A stretch of 64,000 nucleotides of DNA from Terriglobia bacterium (GCA_020073185.1 JAIQFT010000023.1:1-64000); one strand, 5' to 3'; shown: positions 28,686-38,637, counted from the stretch's first letter. Numbers and translations are program-made. Notes: a model not told the origin generated them from the letters alone.

Positions 28686-30245
28686 TCAGCCGTTCACGGC
28701 GGCGTGCTCCGCAGACCGGCGCCACAGGTAATACACCGGAATCCCCACCAGAACGATCATCAGACCTGGCCAAGTGTACTGGGGCTTGTAACGCAGCAGC
28801 ACTATATCAATAAAGAGCGCCATCAGGATGTAAATGGCGGGCAATACCGGATAGCCGAGGGCGCGGTACGGCCGCGTCGCGTTCGGCTGCTTCACCCGCA
28901 ACACGAACAGCCCAAGGATGGTGAGGATGTAAAACACCAGCACGGCAAAGATGATGTAGTCGAGCAACTGGCCGTACGTTCCGGAGAGACACAGGATCGA
29001 GCACCACACCATCTGCACCATCAGCGAAACCACCGGCGTCTTGTAGGTAGGATGAAGGCGCGCCACGCTGCGAAAGAACAACCCGTCCTTGGCCATGGCG
29101 TAATAGACGCGCGCGCCCGCCAGGATCAGGCCGTTGTTGCAGCCAAAGGTCGAGACCAGGATCGCCGCCGCCATCAGCCCGGCGCCGAACTGGTAGTAGA
29201 CGGCCTGCATCATCGCCGTCGCGACCCGGTCTTCGGCGGCATACTGGATGCCGCGGGCGAAGACCGTAGCGCCGTGCGGGTCGCCGTGCAGCGGCAGCAC
29301 GGAGAGGTACGCGAAATTCGCGGCCACGTAGAGCAGGATCACGAAGCCGGTGCCCATCGCCAGCGACAGCGGCAGGTTGCGGCTGGGGTTTTTCACTTCG
29401 GCAGCGGTGAAGGTGACGTTGTTCCACGCGTCGGCGGAAAACAGCGAACCCACCTGCGCGACCGCCAGAATGGTCAGCATGCCGACCATTGCAATCGGGC
29501 CACCAACGCCCACTTCCACCGGAAAACGGGAGCTCCAGTTTGCGTTACGCCAGAAGGCAGCTCCGAAGTTAGCTATCTCGGCGAGGTGCGTGCGCCCGAT
29601 CAGGATCCCGACGAAGACCAATCCGATCAGCGCCGCCGCCTTGGCAAAGGTGAAGATGTTCTGCACCATCGCTCCGGTGCGCACCCCGAACACGTTCACA
29701 ATGGAGAGCACGACGATGATCACGATACCGGCCAGATTCGCCGTGTTGAGGCCAACGTCCATGTTGCCCAGCACCATGGGACCGAGACGAATCGGCGGCG
29801 CCTTCCAGAAATGCAGGATCCAGTGGCTCGACGATACCGACGGAAAGAAGACGCCTAGAAACTTGCCGAACGCCACGCCCACGGCGGCAATCGTGCCGCA
29901 CTGGATGACCAGAAAAAACGTCCAGCCGTACAGAAATCCCCACAAAGGCCCGAGGGATTCGCGTAAAAAGACGTATTGCCCGCCGGCCTTGGGCATCATC
30001 GCCGCCAGCTCGCCGTAGCAGAGCGCGCCGATCACGGTCATGACTCCGGTGACGAGCCAGGCGGCGATCAGCAGCGCAGGCGAATCCACCAGGCGGGCGA
30101 TGTCGGCGGAGACAATGAAGATTCCCGAGCCGATCATCGAGCCCATGACCAGGGTGGTGGCGCTGGTGAGGCCGAGTCCCTTGACGAGTTCCTGATCCTG
30201 GCTGGCGGCGGCGGTGCGGCCTTGGCTGCCGGTCTGGGTGCTCAC
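28686..30245 (-). CDS. APC-family amino-acid permease (second copy)
   Basis: A 519-residue transporter with about twelve membrane helices and the helix-1 motif 'TTLVMGSMIGSGIFIVSADIARL', in the style of the LAT/exchanger group. The start is a GTG at 30245 with AAGGAG four bases upstream; the frame is open for another 72 codons but these look non-coding (Ser/Arg-rich, no helix). The paralogue at 27084 is only distantly similar, so this is not a recent duplication. Likely exchanges or imports an amino acid. Confidence 0.9.
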   Translation of the reverse strand: MSTQTGSQGRTAAASQDQELVKGLGLTSATTLVMGSMIGSGIFIVSADIARLVDSPALLIAAWLVTGVMTVIGALCYGELAAMMPKAGGQYVFLRESLGPLWGFLYGWTFFLVIQCGTIAAVGVAFGKFLGVFFPSVSSSHWILHFWKAPPIRLGPMVLGNMDVGLNTANLAGIVIIVVLSIVNVFGVRTGAMVQNIFTFAKAAALIGLVFVGILIGRTHLAEIANFGAAFWRNANWSSRFPVEVGVGGPIAMVGMLTILAVAQVGSLFSADAWNNVTFTAAEVKNPSRNLPLSLAMGTGFVILLYVAANFAYLSVLPLHGDPHGATVFARGIQYAAEDRVATAMMQAVYYQFGAGLMAAAILVSTFGCNNGLILAGARVYYAMAKDGLFFRSVARLHPTYKTPVVSLMVQMVWCSILCLSGTYGQLLDYIIFAVLVFYILTILGLFVLRVKQPNATRPYRALGYPVLPAIYILMALFIDIVLLRYKPQYTWPGLMIVLVGIPVYYLWRRSAEHAAVNG

Positions 30246-30331
30246 GAAGCTCCTTGGGGGGTGAGAAACTGGGCAAGAATCTACACCGATTCGGCGGCGG
30301 CTGCAATTGGTAAGGAAGGCCACAGAAGCGG

Positions 30332-31057
30332 CTAATTTCGCGGGCTTTCGTGCACTTCGGCCCAGCCCGGCTGGTACCGCGGCTCCTCGGGATCGTAATC
30401 CTGCAGACTGCGAACAATCTTGGACTCGGGCTTGAGCCGAAGCAGATAGACGAAGCGCCACGGAGGCAAGCCCGTCTGCTCGCTCTGCACTTCATACATC
30501 TGGTCGTTGAATCGGATGGTGACCAGGTGGTTCCACTCCTTGGGACGGCAGGACAGGACCTTAAGATCGTACTTCCCCGGCAAGCCCGGTTCCACCACGT
30601 CGGCGAGGCGCGGGCCGAGTTCATGTTCTTGGTACTCGACCTTGCCGACCTCGAGCGCCCACGCGACCAGTTGCAGGGGGAGTGTTGGCAGCACTTCATC
30701 GCTCGCCACGACAGCGAAGATGCGCACCGCGCCTTCGAGCGCAAAGTAGAGGATCAGGAGCGTGATGGGCGAGAACATGTACTGAAAAACGGCGAATGCG
30801 CCGGCGGAAAAATCGGTGAGGCCGGCCACGACCCTGTCGCTACCGGCCGTGGCGCCGGTAACAGCGGCGGCCTCGGCGAGGCGCGCGCGCAGGAACGCCG
30901 GATAGCGCGCCCACAGTGCCGCACAGCACAGGACAAACTGCAGGGACGAAGAGAAGATGGCGCCCCGCCGCACGTCGAGATTGCCGTCGCCAAGCTCGTA
31001 GCCGCGATAGCGGCGAGGCAACAGCGACACGAGAATGCTGAGCAATGCTACCGGCAT
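30332..31057 (-). CDS. Hypothetical membrane protein
   Basis: A 241-residue protein I do not recognise. It has a hydrophobic start (MPVALLSILVSLLP), a second hydrophobic segment near 33-52 and a third near 95-120, then a soluble C-terminal half with mixed charged and aromatic residues ('KEWNHLVTIRFNDQMYEVQSEQTGLPPWRFVYLLR') suggesting a small beta-rich domain. Several possible starts exist (31138 would add 27 residues, without a membrane segment); I prefer the ATG at 31057, since the hydrophobic segment then begins the protein, though no clear ribosome site is seen. It is upstream of the APC genes on the same strand. Confidence 0.65.
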   Translation of the reverse strand: MPVALLSILVSLLPRRYRGYELGDGNLDVRRGAIFSSSLQFVLCCAALWARYPAFLRARLAEAAAVTGATAGSDRVVAGLTDFSAGAFAVFQYMFSPITLLILYFALEGAVRIFAVVASDEVLPTLPLQLVAWALEVGKVEYQEHELGPRLADVVEPGLPGKYDLKVLSCRPKEWNHLVTIRFNDQMYEVQSEQTGLPPWRFVYLLRLKPESKIVRSLQDYDPEEPRYQPGWAEVHESPRN

Positions 31058-31312
31058 GAAGGTAGGTTGGAACGATACATCCTGTTGTTTTCGGTGGTAG
31101 CTTGTACATCTTCGATCGCTAATTTCCACTTCCGCCATAGGCGGGGCATGTGGGGATAACTGTGGGTTTTGCGACAGCCGACCACGTTGCAGAGTTTACT
31201 TCAACCAACGTTCGGTAACGAGGTAACTGATGTCACCAGCGCGCCTATCACAAGTTACGCCCGAATCGGACGTGCTAGCCCCTCAGGCATGGTGTCGGGA
31301 TTGTGTGGGTCG

Positions 31313-31972
31313 TCAGCCTAGAACGGCAAAGAATTCTTCCACCGCGCGGCGCGGGTCGCGGAGCAGATCGGAGATGACCGCAACCGAATCGGCGCCCGCC
31401 TCAATCACCGACCGCGCGTTTGCCCGCGTGATCCCACCAATCGCTACCAGCGGCTTCTGCGTCAGAGACCGGGCGGCGCGCACGCCATCGAGCCCGACGA
31501 CCGGACCGGGATTCGCCTTGCTGGTGGTGGCAAACACTGGACCGATGGCAAGGTAGTCGGCATCGCTCCGATCGGCCTCGCGGAGCTGTTCGGGGCGATG
31601 CGTGGAAACGCCTACCCAGAGCCGGTTTCCGACGATCCCGCGAACGGCGGCGGGCGGGAGATCGTCCTGGCCAACGTGCACGCCGTCGCAATCGGCGGCC
31701 AGGCAGAGGTCGGCGCGGTCGTTCATGATCAGCCGCGCGCTCGGGCCGGCCAGGCGCCGCAACTCGCGGGCATCAGAAAGCATCTGGCGGGAGCTGCCGT
31801 GCTTGTTGCGGTATTGCAGCAAGATAACGCCGGCGGCGAGCAGGTCTTCGGCAAATTGAATAAGAGCGCGATCGTCCGGGAAGCAGGAGAAGTCGAGGAT
31901 CGGGTAGAAGCGGGGAAGTTCGATGGCCTGTAATCGATGGTCGATGGTCGGTGGTCGATGGTCGATGGCCAT
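31313..31972 (-). CDS. thiE: Thiamine-phosphate synthase ThiE
   Basis: A 219-residue TIM-barrel enzyme joining HMP-pyrophosphate and thiazole phosphate to thiamine phosphate. Diagnostic parts are 'LLQYRNK', 'LIMNDRADLCLAADCDGVHVGQDDLP', 'VGVSTHRPEQLREADRSDADYLAIGPVFATTSK' and 'VAIGGITRANARSVIEAGADSVAVISDL'. The ATG at 31972 lies in a run of ATCGACC heptads, so the first 14 residues (MAIDHRPPTIDHRL) are repeat-encoded; the family core starts at about residue 21. It follows accC by 35 bases. No thiamine riboswitch is visible in that short space. Confidence 0.92.
   Translation of the reverse strand: MAIDHRPPTIDHRLQAIELPRFYPILDFSCFPDDRALIQFAEDLLAAGVILLQYRNKHGSSRQMLSDARELRRLAGPSARLIMNDRADLCLAADCDGVHVGQDDLPPAAVRGIVGNRLWVGVSTHRPEQLREADRSDADYLAIGPVFATTSKANPGPVVGLDGVRAARSLTQKPLVAIGGITRANARSVIEAGADSVAVISDLLRDPRRAVEEFFAVLG
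31931..31972. repeat. ATCGACC heptads encoding the start of ThiE
   Basis: On the minus strand, six units of the ATCGACC type (ATCGACC, ATCGACC, ACCGACC...) run from just after the ThiE ATG into its coding region. The same unit recurs at 22824 and 50637. No reverse-complement arm is seen here. Confidence 0.8.
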
Positions 31973-32007
31973 GGAGGAGACTAACTCGTTAGAAGTTCTA
32001 CACTGCT

Positions 32008-33366
32008 TTAATCGGCGGCCTTGCTCGCGGCCAGCAAGCGTTCCATGAACCGGTTGTCGGTGCGTCCGGCGCGAAAGTCGGCATCGGCAACGATGCGCCG
32101 GTGCAGCGGGATGCTGGTGTAGATGCCCTCGACAATGAACATCTCCAGCGCGCGGGTCATGCGCGAGATCGCTTCCTCGCGGTCCCGGCCCCGCACCACC
32201 AATTTCGCGATGAGGGAATCGTAGTAGGGCGGAATGACAGCCTCGGCGTAGGCGGCGGTGTCGACCCGCACCCCGGTGCCGCCCGGCGGGTGGAAGGTGG
32301 TGATCTTCCCCGCCGACGGTGTGAACTTCTCCGGGTGCTCGGCATTGATGCGGCACTCGATAGCGTGTCCGCGAGTGGTGATCGGCCCCTGCAGCACCGT
32401 CTCCAGCTTTTCCCCCATGGCGATCCGTATCTGGCTCTTGACCAGATCCACGTCGGTGACCATCTCGGTGACGGCGTGCTCGACCTGGATGCGCGTGTTC
32501 ATCTCGATGAAGTGCAGGCTGCCATCTTCATCCATGAGGAACTCGACCGTGCCGGCGTTGACGTACCCGATTTTGTTCAATACCTCGGCCAGCAATTTGC
32601 CCATGCGAGCGCGCAGTTCGGGCGTGACCGCCACCGAAGGCGCTTCCTCCAGCAGTTTCTGGTGACGGCGTTGGATGGAGCACTCGCGCTCGCCGAGCGA
32701 GACCACGTTGCCGAAGCTGTCGGCCAGGATTTGAAACTCGATGTGGCGCGGATGCTCGATAAATTTCTCCAGGTAGAGGTCGCCATTGCCGAACGCCGCC
32801 GCCGCCTCGGACTGGGCGGCGTGAAACAGGTTGGGCAGTTCGGCCTCGCTGCGGAGGACCCTCATGCCGCGCCCGCCGCCGCCGGCCGAGGCTTTCACGA
32901 TGACCGGGAACCCGACCTGCCGCGCCCACTCGGCGGCCTCGCCCGCCGACTGCACCACGCCGTCCGAGCCGGGCAGGATGGGCACGCCCGCCTGCTTCAT
33001 GGCCTCGCGCGCTTTCTCTTTCTCGCCCATCAGGCGCGTGATCTCCGGCGGCGGGCCGATGAACTTGATGCCGCAGGTCTCGCATACTTCAGCGAAGTTG
33101 GCATTCTCGCTGAGCAGTCCGTAGCCGGGGTGGATGGCGTCCACGTTGGCGATCTCGGCGGCGCTGATTACGGCGGGGATGTTGAGATAGCTCAAGCTAA
33201 GCCGCGGCGGCCCGATGCAGATGGCCTCGTCGGCGAAGCGTACATGCAGCGAGTTCCGGTCCGCATCGCTGTAGATGGCAACCGTGCGGATGCCCAGTTC
33301 CTTGCAGGCGCAGATGACGCGGAGGGCGATTTCCCCGCGATTGGCGATGAGAATTCTGTTGAACAA
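32008..33366 (-). CDS. accC: Biotin carboxylase subunit of acetyl-CoA carboxylase
   Basis: A 452-residue ATP-grasp enzyme carboxylating the biotin of AccB, the first step of fatty-acid synthesis. N-terminal '[25 protein letters not shown]' is invariant in the family; the glycine-rich ATP loop '[15 protein letters not shown]' and the catalytic '[19 protein letters not shown]' are intact. Normal length. Located downstream of accB, but the two genes are separated by 150 bases of repeat DNA, which is larger than the usual operon spacing. Confidence 0.97.
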   Translation of the reverse strand: MFNRILIANRGEIALRVICACKELGIRTVAIYSDADRNSLHVRFADEAICIGPPRLSLSYLNIPAVISAAEIANVDAIHPGYGLLSENANFAEVCETCGIKFIGPPPEITRLMGEKEKAREAMKQAGVPILPGSDGVVQSAGEAAEWARQVGFPVIVKASAGGGGRGMRVLRSEAELPNLFHAAQSEAAAAFGNGDLYLEKFIEHPRHIEFQILADSFGNVVSLGERECSIQRRHQKLLEEAPSVAVTPELRARMGKLLAEVLNKIGYVNAGTVEFLMDEDGSLHFIEMNTRIQVEHAVTEMVTDVDLVKSQIRIAMGEKLETVLQGPITTRGHAIECRINAEHPEKFTPSAGKITTFHPPGGTGVRVDTAAYAEAVIPPYYDSLIAKLVVRGRDREEAISRMTRALEMFIVEGIYTSIPLHRRIVADADFRAGRTDNRFMERLLAASKAAD

Positions 33367-33515
33367 AGTTTCGGTTTCAGTTTCAGTTATTTTGGTCGAT
33401 CACTCTGTCGCTCAATCGGTCGATCAGTTCCTCAGTCTGTCAGTTTGTCCGTTGGGTCTCCTAGGATGTCAATACTGAGGAACACAGTAACTGAACAACT
33501 GATAGACCGAGAGAC
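33366..33515. repeat. accC-accB spacer filled with inverted octad/hexad repeats
   Basis: Hexads (GTTTCA) at 33366-33388, then octads of the GGTCGATC/AGTCTGTC type to about 33460, then a reverse-complement block at 33468-33510 (CTGAACAACTGATAGACCGAGAGAC). Nearly the whole 150-base spacer is repeat, yet the flanking genes belong to one pathway. Confidence 0.75.
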
Positions 33516-33516
33516 T

Positions 33517-34029
33517 TCATTTTGGACGGATGGCGAACAGCGGCTGCCCGTACTCGACCGGTTGTGCGTTGTTGACGTACCGCTTCACGATCTCGCCAGC
33601 ATAGTCGGATTCGATCTCGTTCATCAGCTTCATGGCCTCGATGATGCACAGCACCTGGCCGACGCTGACGGTGTCGCCAACCTTGACGAAGGGCGGCGCG
33701 CCCGGCGACGGCGCCTCGTACAAGGTGCCGACGATGGGCGAGCGGATCGTGTGCACCCCGGCCTCCTCCGCCTGCTCCGCAGCCGGCGACGCAGGTGCGG
33801 TGGCGGGCGATGCCGGGACGGCTTGCGGCGGCGCTACCGGCGCCGGCGGAACCGCTGCGGGCGCGGGTTGCGCGGGCGCGGCCAGCACGTAGCGCGTTTC
33901 GGTGCCCGGGTTCGCGTCGGCGTGGGCACGCTTGATGCGCACCTTGACGTCGCCGCGCTCGAGTTCGAACTCGGCGATGTCCTTCTCAATGAGGAATTCG
34001 ATCAGCTCCTTGAGCTCTTTCTGATTCAT
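33517..34029 (-). CDS. accB: Biotin carboxyl carrier protein of acetyl-CoA carboxylase
   Basis: A 170-residue carrier. The N-terminal helix region (1-45), an alanine/proline-rich flexible linker (about 48-88) and the C-terminal biotinyl domain (95-170) are in the usual order. The biotinylated lysine is K134 in '[11 protein letters not shown]'. The protruding thumb residues '[17 protein letters not shown]' are present, as in AccB proper. It is 22 bases downstream of a M24 peptidase gene, the same pairing seen in many bacteria (yqhT-accB-accC). Confidence 0.96.
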   Translation of the reverse strand: MNQKELKELIEFLIEKDIAEFELERGDVKVRIKRAHADANPGTETRYVLAAPAQPAPAAVPPAPVAPPQAVPASPATAPASPAAEQAEEAGVHTIRSPIVGTLYEAPSPGAPPFVKVGDTVSVGQVLCIIEAMKLMNEIESDYAGEIVKRYVNNAQPVEYGQPLFAIRPK

Positions 34030-34051
34030 AGGGGATCGGCCTTTTGAGTTT

Positions 34052-35128
34052 TCACAGCTCGATCAACTCCTTCGGGGCCGGGGTGAGAACGTCGCCGCCG
34101 CTTTGGGTAATCACCATCATGTCCTCGATGCGAACGCCGGCTCGGGCGGGGAGGTAGACGCCGGGTTCAATCGTCACCACCATGCCGGCGTGCAGAGTCT
34201 CCGCCACACCGCGGGCAAAACGCGGCGCTTCGTGAATTTCCAGGCCGACGCCGTGACCGGTGGAGTGCATGAAGTACCGCGCCAACCCGGCGCGGCGAAG
34301 TACGTTGCGCGCGGCGCGATCCACCTCGCCGCACGCGACTCCGGCGCGCACGGCATCCATTCCTGCCTGCTGGGCCTCCCGCACTGCCTGATACATGCGG
34401 CGCTCGGCCGCGGAAACTTTCCCCACGTGCACAGTGCGCGTCATATCCGAACAGTAACCGTGGAGTATAACACCGAAGTCGAGGACGACGAATCCATGCG
34501 CGGGGATGGCGGCCGAAGACGCGACACCGTGCGGCATTGCCGAGCGCGGGCCCGCCGCCACGATGGTTTCAAACGACATTGCCTCGACGCCCGCGCGCCG
34601 CGCGGCATATTCCAACTCGGCGGCGACTTCCATTTCCTGCACGCCCGGACGAATCGCCCGCACTGCGGTATCGAGCAAGCTCGCTCCCAGGTTGACGGCT
34701 TCGCGGATGAGCGCGATCTCATCGCTATCCTTGACCATGCGAAGTTTCTCGACCAGTGGTCCGGAATCGCGCAGACGCGTCTTCGGCCCCAGCGCGCGAT
34801 GCAGCATGGTTCGCGCGCTCACCGTCATGTGATGGCCTTCAATGCCAAGCACGCGGAGGCGGTGGCGTTGCGCGGACTGAGCGGCAGCGAGCTGCGGCGA
34901 TCCTTTCACGGTGACAACGCGGGCGCGCGAGACCTCTGCGCCGGCCTGCGCGGTGTAGCGGCCGTCGGTGAAAAACAGCGATCGGCCGCCATGAATCAGC
35001 AAGGCTCCAGAACTGCCCGTAAAACCGCACAGGTAGCGGATATTGGGGAGATGCGTGACTAGCAGCGCATCGAGACGAAGCTTCTCCAGGTGCGCTTCGA
35101 TGGCGGCCTGGCGGCGGGCGTGGTCCAT
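34052..35128 (-). CDS. Xaa-Pro aminopeptidase-type M24B peptidase
   Basis: A 358-residue cytoplasmic peptidase with the pita-bread fold. The N-terminal creatinase domain (1-125) is followed by the catalytic domain (130-355) with the dinuclear-metal ligands in '[19 protein letters not shown]' (two Asp), '[15 protein letters not shown]' (His), '[10 protein letters not shown]' (Glu) and '[11 protein letters not shown]' (Glu). Cleaves Xaa-Pro dipeptides or N-terminal residues before proline. No signal peptide. First gene of the accB-accC group; upstream are repeats and then pilQ. Confidence 0.92.
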   Translation of the reverse strand: MDHARRQAAIEAHLEKLRLDALLVTHLPNIRYLCGFTGSSGALLIHGGRSLFFTDGRYTAQAGAEVSRARVVTVKGSPQLAAAQSAQRHRLRVLGIEGHHMTVSARTMLHRALGPKTRLRDSGPLVEKLRMVKDSDEIALIREAVNLGASLLDTAVRAIRPGVQEMEVAAELEYAARRAGVEAMSFETIVAAGPRSAMPHGVASSAAIPAHGFVVLDFGVILHGYCSDMTRTVHVGKVSAAERRMYQAVREAQQAGMDAVRAGVACGEVDRAARNVLRRAGLARYFMHSTGHGVGLEIHEAPRFARGVAETLHAGMVVTIEPGVYLPARAGVRIEDMMVITQSGGDVLTPAPKELIEL

Positions 35129-35145
35129 GCACGGAAGATTAGCAG

Positions 35146-35283
35146 AGTGGTCAGTGGTCAGTGGCCAGTGTGTTCAGCAGATTTACGAATTGTCGAATTG
35201 AAGAATTGACGAATTTGTCGTGTCGCCCAGGAATTCGTCAATTCGTAAATTCTCCAATTCGTAAATCCCTTCTGGCCACTGCA
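35146..35283. repeat. Nested inverted repeats with two different units
   Basis: An outer pair (AGTGGTC heptads at 35146-35170; CTGGCCACTG at 35271-35283) encloses an inner pair of octads (GAATTGTC/GAATTGAC at 35182-35220; reverse complement at 35231-35267). The two pairs are nested exactly, as in a long branched stem. Confidence 0.8.
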
Positions 35284-35318
35284 AGAACAAGCCCCCGGCT
35301 CATGCCGGGGGCTCTTGG
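35284..35318 (-). terminator. Hairpin terminator after pilQ
   Basis: Arms AGCCCCCGGC (35290-35299) and GCCGGGGGCT (35304-35313) with a four-base loop, flanked by AAGAACA and CTTGGTT that extend the stem. It is 21 bases past the pilQ stop on the minus strand. Confidence 0.7.
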
Positions 35319-35338
35319 TTGGGTGATTGGTTGCCGGT

Positions 35339-37786
35339 TTATGTCTGCACGATCTTGGGAGTGATGAAGAAGATCAGTTCCTGAGTCTGCGTGGAGACGC
35401 TGCGGCGCTTGAACAGGTTACCGAGGATCGGAATGTCGCCCAGCAGCGGAACCTGGAACACCGAGACCGAGTTCGACGTCTGGATGACCCCGCCGATGAC
35501 CACCGTGCCGCCGTCGGTGACCAGCACCTGGGTTGTCGCCTGCTGCGTCAGCAGGGTCGGGTTGCCCTGGACCTGACGGCTGAAGTCTGGCGTGGTGTTT
35601 TCCACGTCCACGTTGAGGAAGATGGTGTTCTCCACGGTAATCTGCGGCGTCACCTGCAGGCGCAGCTCGGCGTCCACATAGGTCGTGGTAGGCGGGCCGC
35701 CCAACTGCGCTGCGGTCACCACCGGGATCTTGACGCCCTGTTTCATGGTGGCGCCAATGTTGTTCTGGGTCACCACGCGAGGCCGGGAGAGGATCTTCAA
35801 CAGGCCGCGGCTTTCGGCCATGGTGAGGATCGCATCCACCCGGTAGTTCGCCGTCGCATTCGAGAAGCTGATGCCGGAAGTCGGCCCCACGGCTGGCAGG
35901 TTCGAGAACAGCGGGATTGCGCCGGCGGTAGCGAAGTAGTTTGGTATCTGCCCGCCGGGCAGAGTGACCAGTAGCGGGCTGGTTCCGACCGCGCCGGCGC
36001 CGCCGACTGCCGTCGGCGAGTTGCCCCAGCCAAAACCGAGCTGCACGCCAATGTCACGCGCAAAGTTGCGGGTTGCGGAAACCACCCGGGCTTCGATTTC
36101 CACTTCCTGCGTCTTGCGGTCCAGTTGCGACATGATGCGCTGGATCTCAGGGATGGTGCTGGGAATATCGGTGATGATGAGCGCGTTGGTGCGCGGGTCG
36201 GCGATCACGTCGCCGCGTTGGGAAAGGAATTTCTTCACGATCGGCATAATGGCGGTCGCCTGCGCGTAGCTGAGGAAGTGCGTGACCTGGACCTTGTCCA
36301 CGGCCAGGGCCAAGGCTTCCGCTTGCGCGCGGCGCGACTCGGCTTCTTTGGTGAAGGTTTCGCGCGTCGCAATGCGGAGCACGTTGCCTTCCAGCCGGCG
36401 GTCGAGGCCGTTGTTCTGCAGCACGATGTCGAGTGCCTGGTCCCAGGGTACGTCATCGAGCACCAGGGTCAGGCTGCCGCGCACGTTGGGATCCAGAACG
36501 ATGTTGAGACCGCTGATCTCGTGAATCAGGCGGAAGAAATCCTTCAGGTCCACGTCCTTCAGATTCACCGAGATGGGCTCGCCGGTGTAGCGCTGCCCGG
36601 GTTGGGCGGGCGCTTGTGCGGCACGCTGCATCTGCTGCTGCTGTTGCGCGGCCAGGTTGGTGGCGGGCGCGCCGAGCGCGGCGCTGGGCGCAGGCAGCAA
36701 GGCGGCATCGCTATGCGGGTCAGGCGCGTTCTTGGCGACCACCTGAGCAGCCGCTTGCGCGACCGCTTTGGGATCAAGCTCGGCTTCCGCCGGTTTGGTT
36801 GTGAATTTCGGTTCGACCATGACTACGTCCGCTGCTACCTGCGGCTTCACAGGCTCAACCATCGTCTTCATCGCGGCCGGAACGATCATTGCCTCGGTCA
36901 CCGGCTTGGGCGCTTCCGCAGCGGGCGGCGGTGCCGCTGCGGCGGCAGCCGGTTGCGAAGCCGGATCCGCTACCGCGGATTGTTGCGCGCGCAGTTTCAG
37001 CACCAACCTGTTGCCCGCAGGCACGATTTCGCAGTCGCGCGGCGCGATCAGGTCCACCACCACGCGGGTCACCGGAGGATCCTGCTGGAAGCGACCCATG
37101 CGCACGGACTTGACCTCGGCGCCGTTGACCATTATGGTGCCCGGATGTCCGGCGGGAATCGCGTTGAGCAGGTCCACCACCAGGCGGTCGGGGGCGGTCA
37201 GCTTCATCAGCTTGGGCGTAAGCGGAGCGCTGGCGGAAATCTCCACCTCCATGCCGGTTTTCCCGCGCACCACCGAGATCTTGCGCACCAGCACTGGGTG
37301 AGCGGCCGCATGGGCCGCGGGCTTGGCCGCTGCGGATGTCTTCGCGGCGGCGGGCACGAACTTCGGCAGCTCGGACGCCTCCGCCGCAGCGCTGGCCGCT
37401 CCCGTTACTCGCAGCTGCACACCGCGGGCTATCTCGGACACGTTGACCACCGCGCCAGGGCTCAACGTAATCTCGACGCGCGTCACTTCGGCGCCGCTGT
37501 TGCCGGTGTACCCAAGCACGCGATAGGAAACCACGCCCGGCAGGTTCACCGCCTTGGCCGTGTCCTTGAGCGTGCCCGGCGCCACGCCCGCCAAGTCGAC
37601 CAGCAGCGTCTGGTCTACCGGACGATACTCGGTGTGTGTGAAGGCACCGCTCGCGTGCAGGATGACGGTGGACGCCTGCCCCTGACCGGTCACGCTGATG
37701 GCGGTCAGTTGCGATCCGGCGCCGGCCGCCATCGCGCTCAGAATGAGCAGCAGAAAGAGAATACCCAGCAGTTGCTTCAGCCTCAT
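35339..37786 (-). CDS. pilQ: Type IV pilus secretin PilQ
   Basis: An 815-residue outer-membrane secretin through which the pilus passes. Signal peptide MRLKQLLGILFLLLILSAMAAGA, then two AMIN domains (about 30-115 and 165-265) that bind peptidoglycan, a low-complexity Ala/Pro/Val linker (about 270-400), an STN domain ('LKDVDLKDFFRLIHEISGLNIVLDPNV'), an N1/secretin-N domain and the beta-barrel secretin domain ('LQVTPQITVENTIFLNVDVENTTPDF', ending 'LIFFITPKIVQT'). I start at ATG 37786, which has GGGGAG upstream; a GTG five codons earlier is possible. It is the last gene of the pilM-N-O-P-Q cluster, 198 bases after pilP. Confidence 0.96.
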   Translation of the reverse strand: MRLKQLLGILFLLLILSAMAAGAGSQLTAISVTGQGQASTVILHASGAFTHTEYRPVDQTLLVDLAGVAPGTLKDTAKAVNLPGVVSYRVLGYTGNSGAEVTRVEITLSPGAVVNVSEIARGVQLRVTGAASAAAEASELPKFVPAAAKTSAAAKPAAHAAAHPVLVRKISVVRGKTGMEVEISASAPLTPKLMKLTAPDRLVVDLLNAIPAGHPGTIMVNGAEVKSVRMGRFQQDPPVTRVVVDLIAPRDCEIVPAGNRLVLKLRAQQSAVADPASQPAAAAAAPPPAAEAPKPVTEAMIVPAAMKTMVEPVKPQVAADVVMVEPKFTTKPAEAELDPKAVAQAAAQVVAKNAPDPHSDAALLPAPSAALGAPATNLAAQQQQQMQRAAQAPAQPGQRYTGEPISVNLKDVDLKDFFRLIHEISGLNIVLDPNVRGSLTLVLDDVPWDQALDIVLQNNGLDRRLEGNVLRIATRETFTKEAESRRAQAEALALAVDKVQVTHFLSYAQATAIMPIVKKFLSQRGDVIADPRTNALIITDIPSTIPEIQRIMSQLDRKTQEVEIEARVVSATRNFARDIGVQLGFGWGNSPTAVGGAGAVGTSPLLVTLPGGQIPNYFATAGAIPLFSNLPAVGPTSGISFSNATANYRVDAILTMAESRGLLKILSRPRVVTQNNIGATMKQGVKIPVVTAAQLGGPPTTTYVDAELRLQVTPQITVENTIFLNVDVENTTPDFSRQVQGNPTLLTQQATTQVLVTDGGTVVIGGVIQTSNSVSVFQVPLLGDIPILGNLFKRRSVSTQTQELIFFITPKIVQT

Positions 37787-37984
37787 TGCGATTCTCCCCA
37801 CGCGCAGGCGATGCCTGGAGCGTGTAGCGGCGCCTTACGCCGCTTCCAGCTTAGCCCCCGCCCTTCGCCTCTGCCGCATCGTGCCGCGGCGTGGAACCAT
37901 GGCGGTTACTGCTCCCAAGGGTTCGGCCCAACCGAGGTACTGCCCCTGCGCGTTCAGAAAACTCAGAAAACTCTTCTCCTGCGA

Positions 37985-38629
37985 CTAAACGGCCGGTGCG
38001 ACCACCTTCATCATGACGTCGCGCGTGCTCTGTTTTCCCAACCTGTCCATCACGTTCTCGCGGAATACGATGGTGTCAGGGGTGATCTTGACCACGTAGC
38101 CGTTGAACACCGGGTCGTTTTCGCGCAGGAAGTAGCTGATTTTCCGGGTGGAGCTCTCGACCACCGCGATCATCCCGCTCTGCGACTTGACGATGCCCCG
38201 CAGCACAATCGTGCTAATTGCCAGGCACTTCTTGCCGGTCGTGCAGGCGGGCCCCACCGCGCCCGATTCGCGGATGGGACTGAGGAAAGGATCGCGCTTG
38301 GCCGGGGCTTTGTCGCTGCTGGCGCGTACCTCTGCCTTCTTCACCACCGTGCCCGCCGTCTTCCGCGGCTTGGCTGCCGCTTTCTTCGCCGCCGCCGCTG
38401 GCTTGGACTGCCCCGCTGCTGGCTTGGACCGCGGTGCCGCTGGCTTGGACTGCATGCCGACCCCTGCTGCCGGCTGGGCGGGCGCCGCCGCCCGACTCGC
38501 CTGCTTCGCCACCGGCCTGACGACCCTCGGCCTCGAATCAGGCACAACCTTCTGACTCGGCGGTGGCGTCTGCGCTGCCATGACCCCGGCCGCCAGCATC
38601 CACAACAGAGCAATCGTCCTAGCCTTCAT
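37985..38629 (-). CDS. pilP: Type IV pilus assembly protein PilP
   Basis: A 214-residue periplasmic protein with signal peptide MKARTIALLWMLAAGVMAAQ. A long lysine/alanine/proline-rich disordered region (about 22-112, with repeats like 'SKPAAG') precedes the conserved PilP fold (about 112-205; 'KRDPFLSP', 'LRGIVKSQSGMIAVVESS', 'KISYFLRENDPVFNGYVVKITPDTIVF'). It bridges the PilN/PilO dimer with PilQ. Usual PilP proteins are lipoproteins; this one has no lipobox cysteine, so it would be a soluble periplasmic form. It is eight bases downstream of pilO. Confidence 0.9.
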   Translation of the reverse strand: MKARTIALLWMLAAGVMAAQTPPPSQKVVPDSRPRVVRPVAKQASRAAAPAQPAAGVGMQSKPAAPRSKPAAGQSKPAAAAKKAAAKPRKTAGTVVKKAEVRASSDKAPAKRDPFLSPIRESGAVGPACTTGKKCLAISTIVLRGIVKSQSGMIAVVESSTRKISYFLRENDPVFNGYVVKITPDTIVFRENVMDRLGKQSTRDVMMKVVAPAV

Positions 38630-38637
38630 GGCTTCCT

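Noticed and set aside
31973-32007. TPP riboswitch upstream of thiE
   Set aside because: Only 35 bases separate accC from thiE, too short, and no THI-box motif is visible.
32101-34047. 648-codon open frame antisense to accC and accB
   Set aside because: Shadow; the accC and accB frames are certain.
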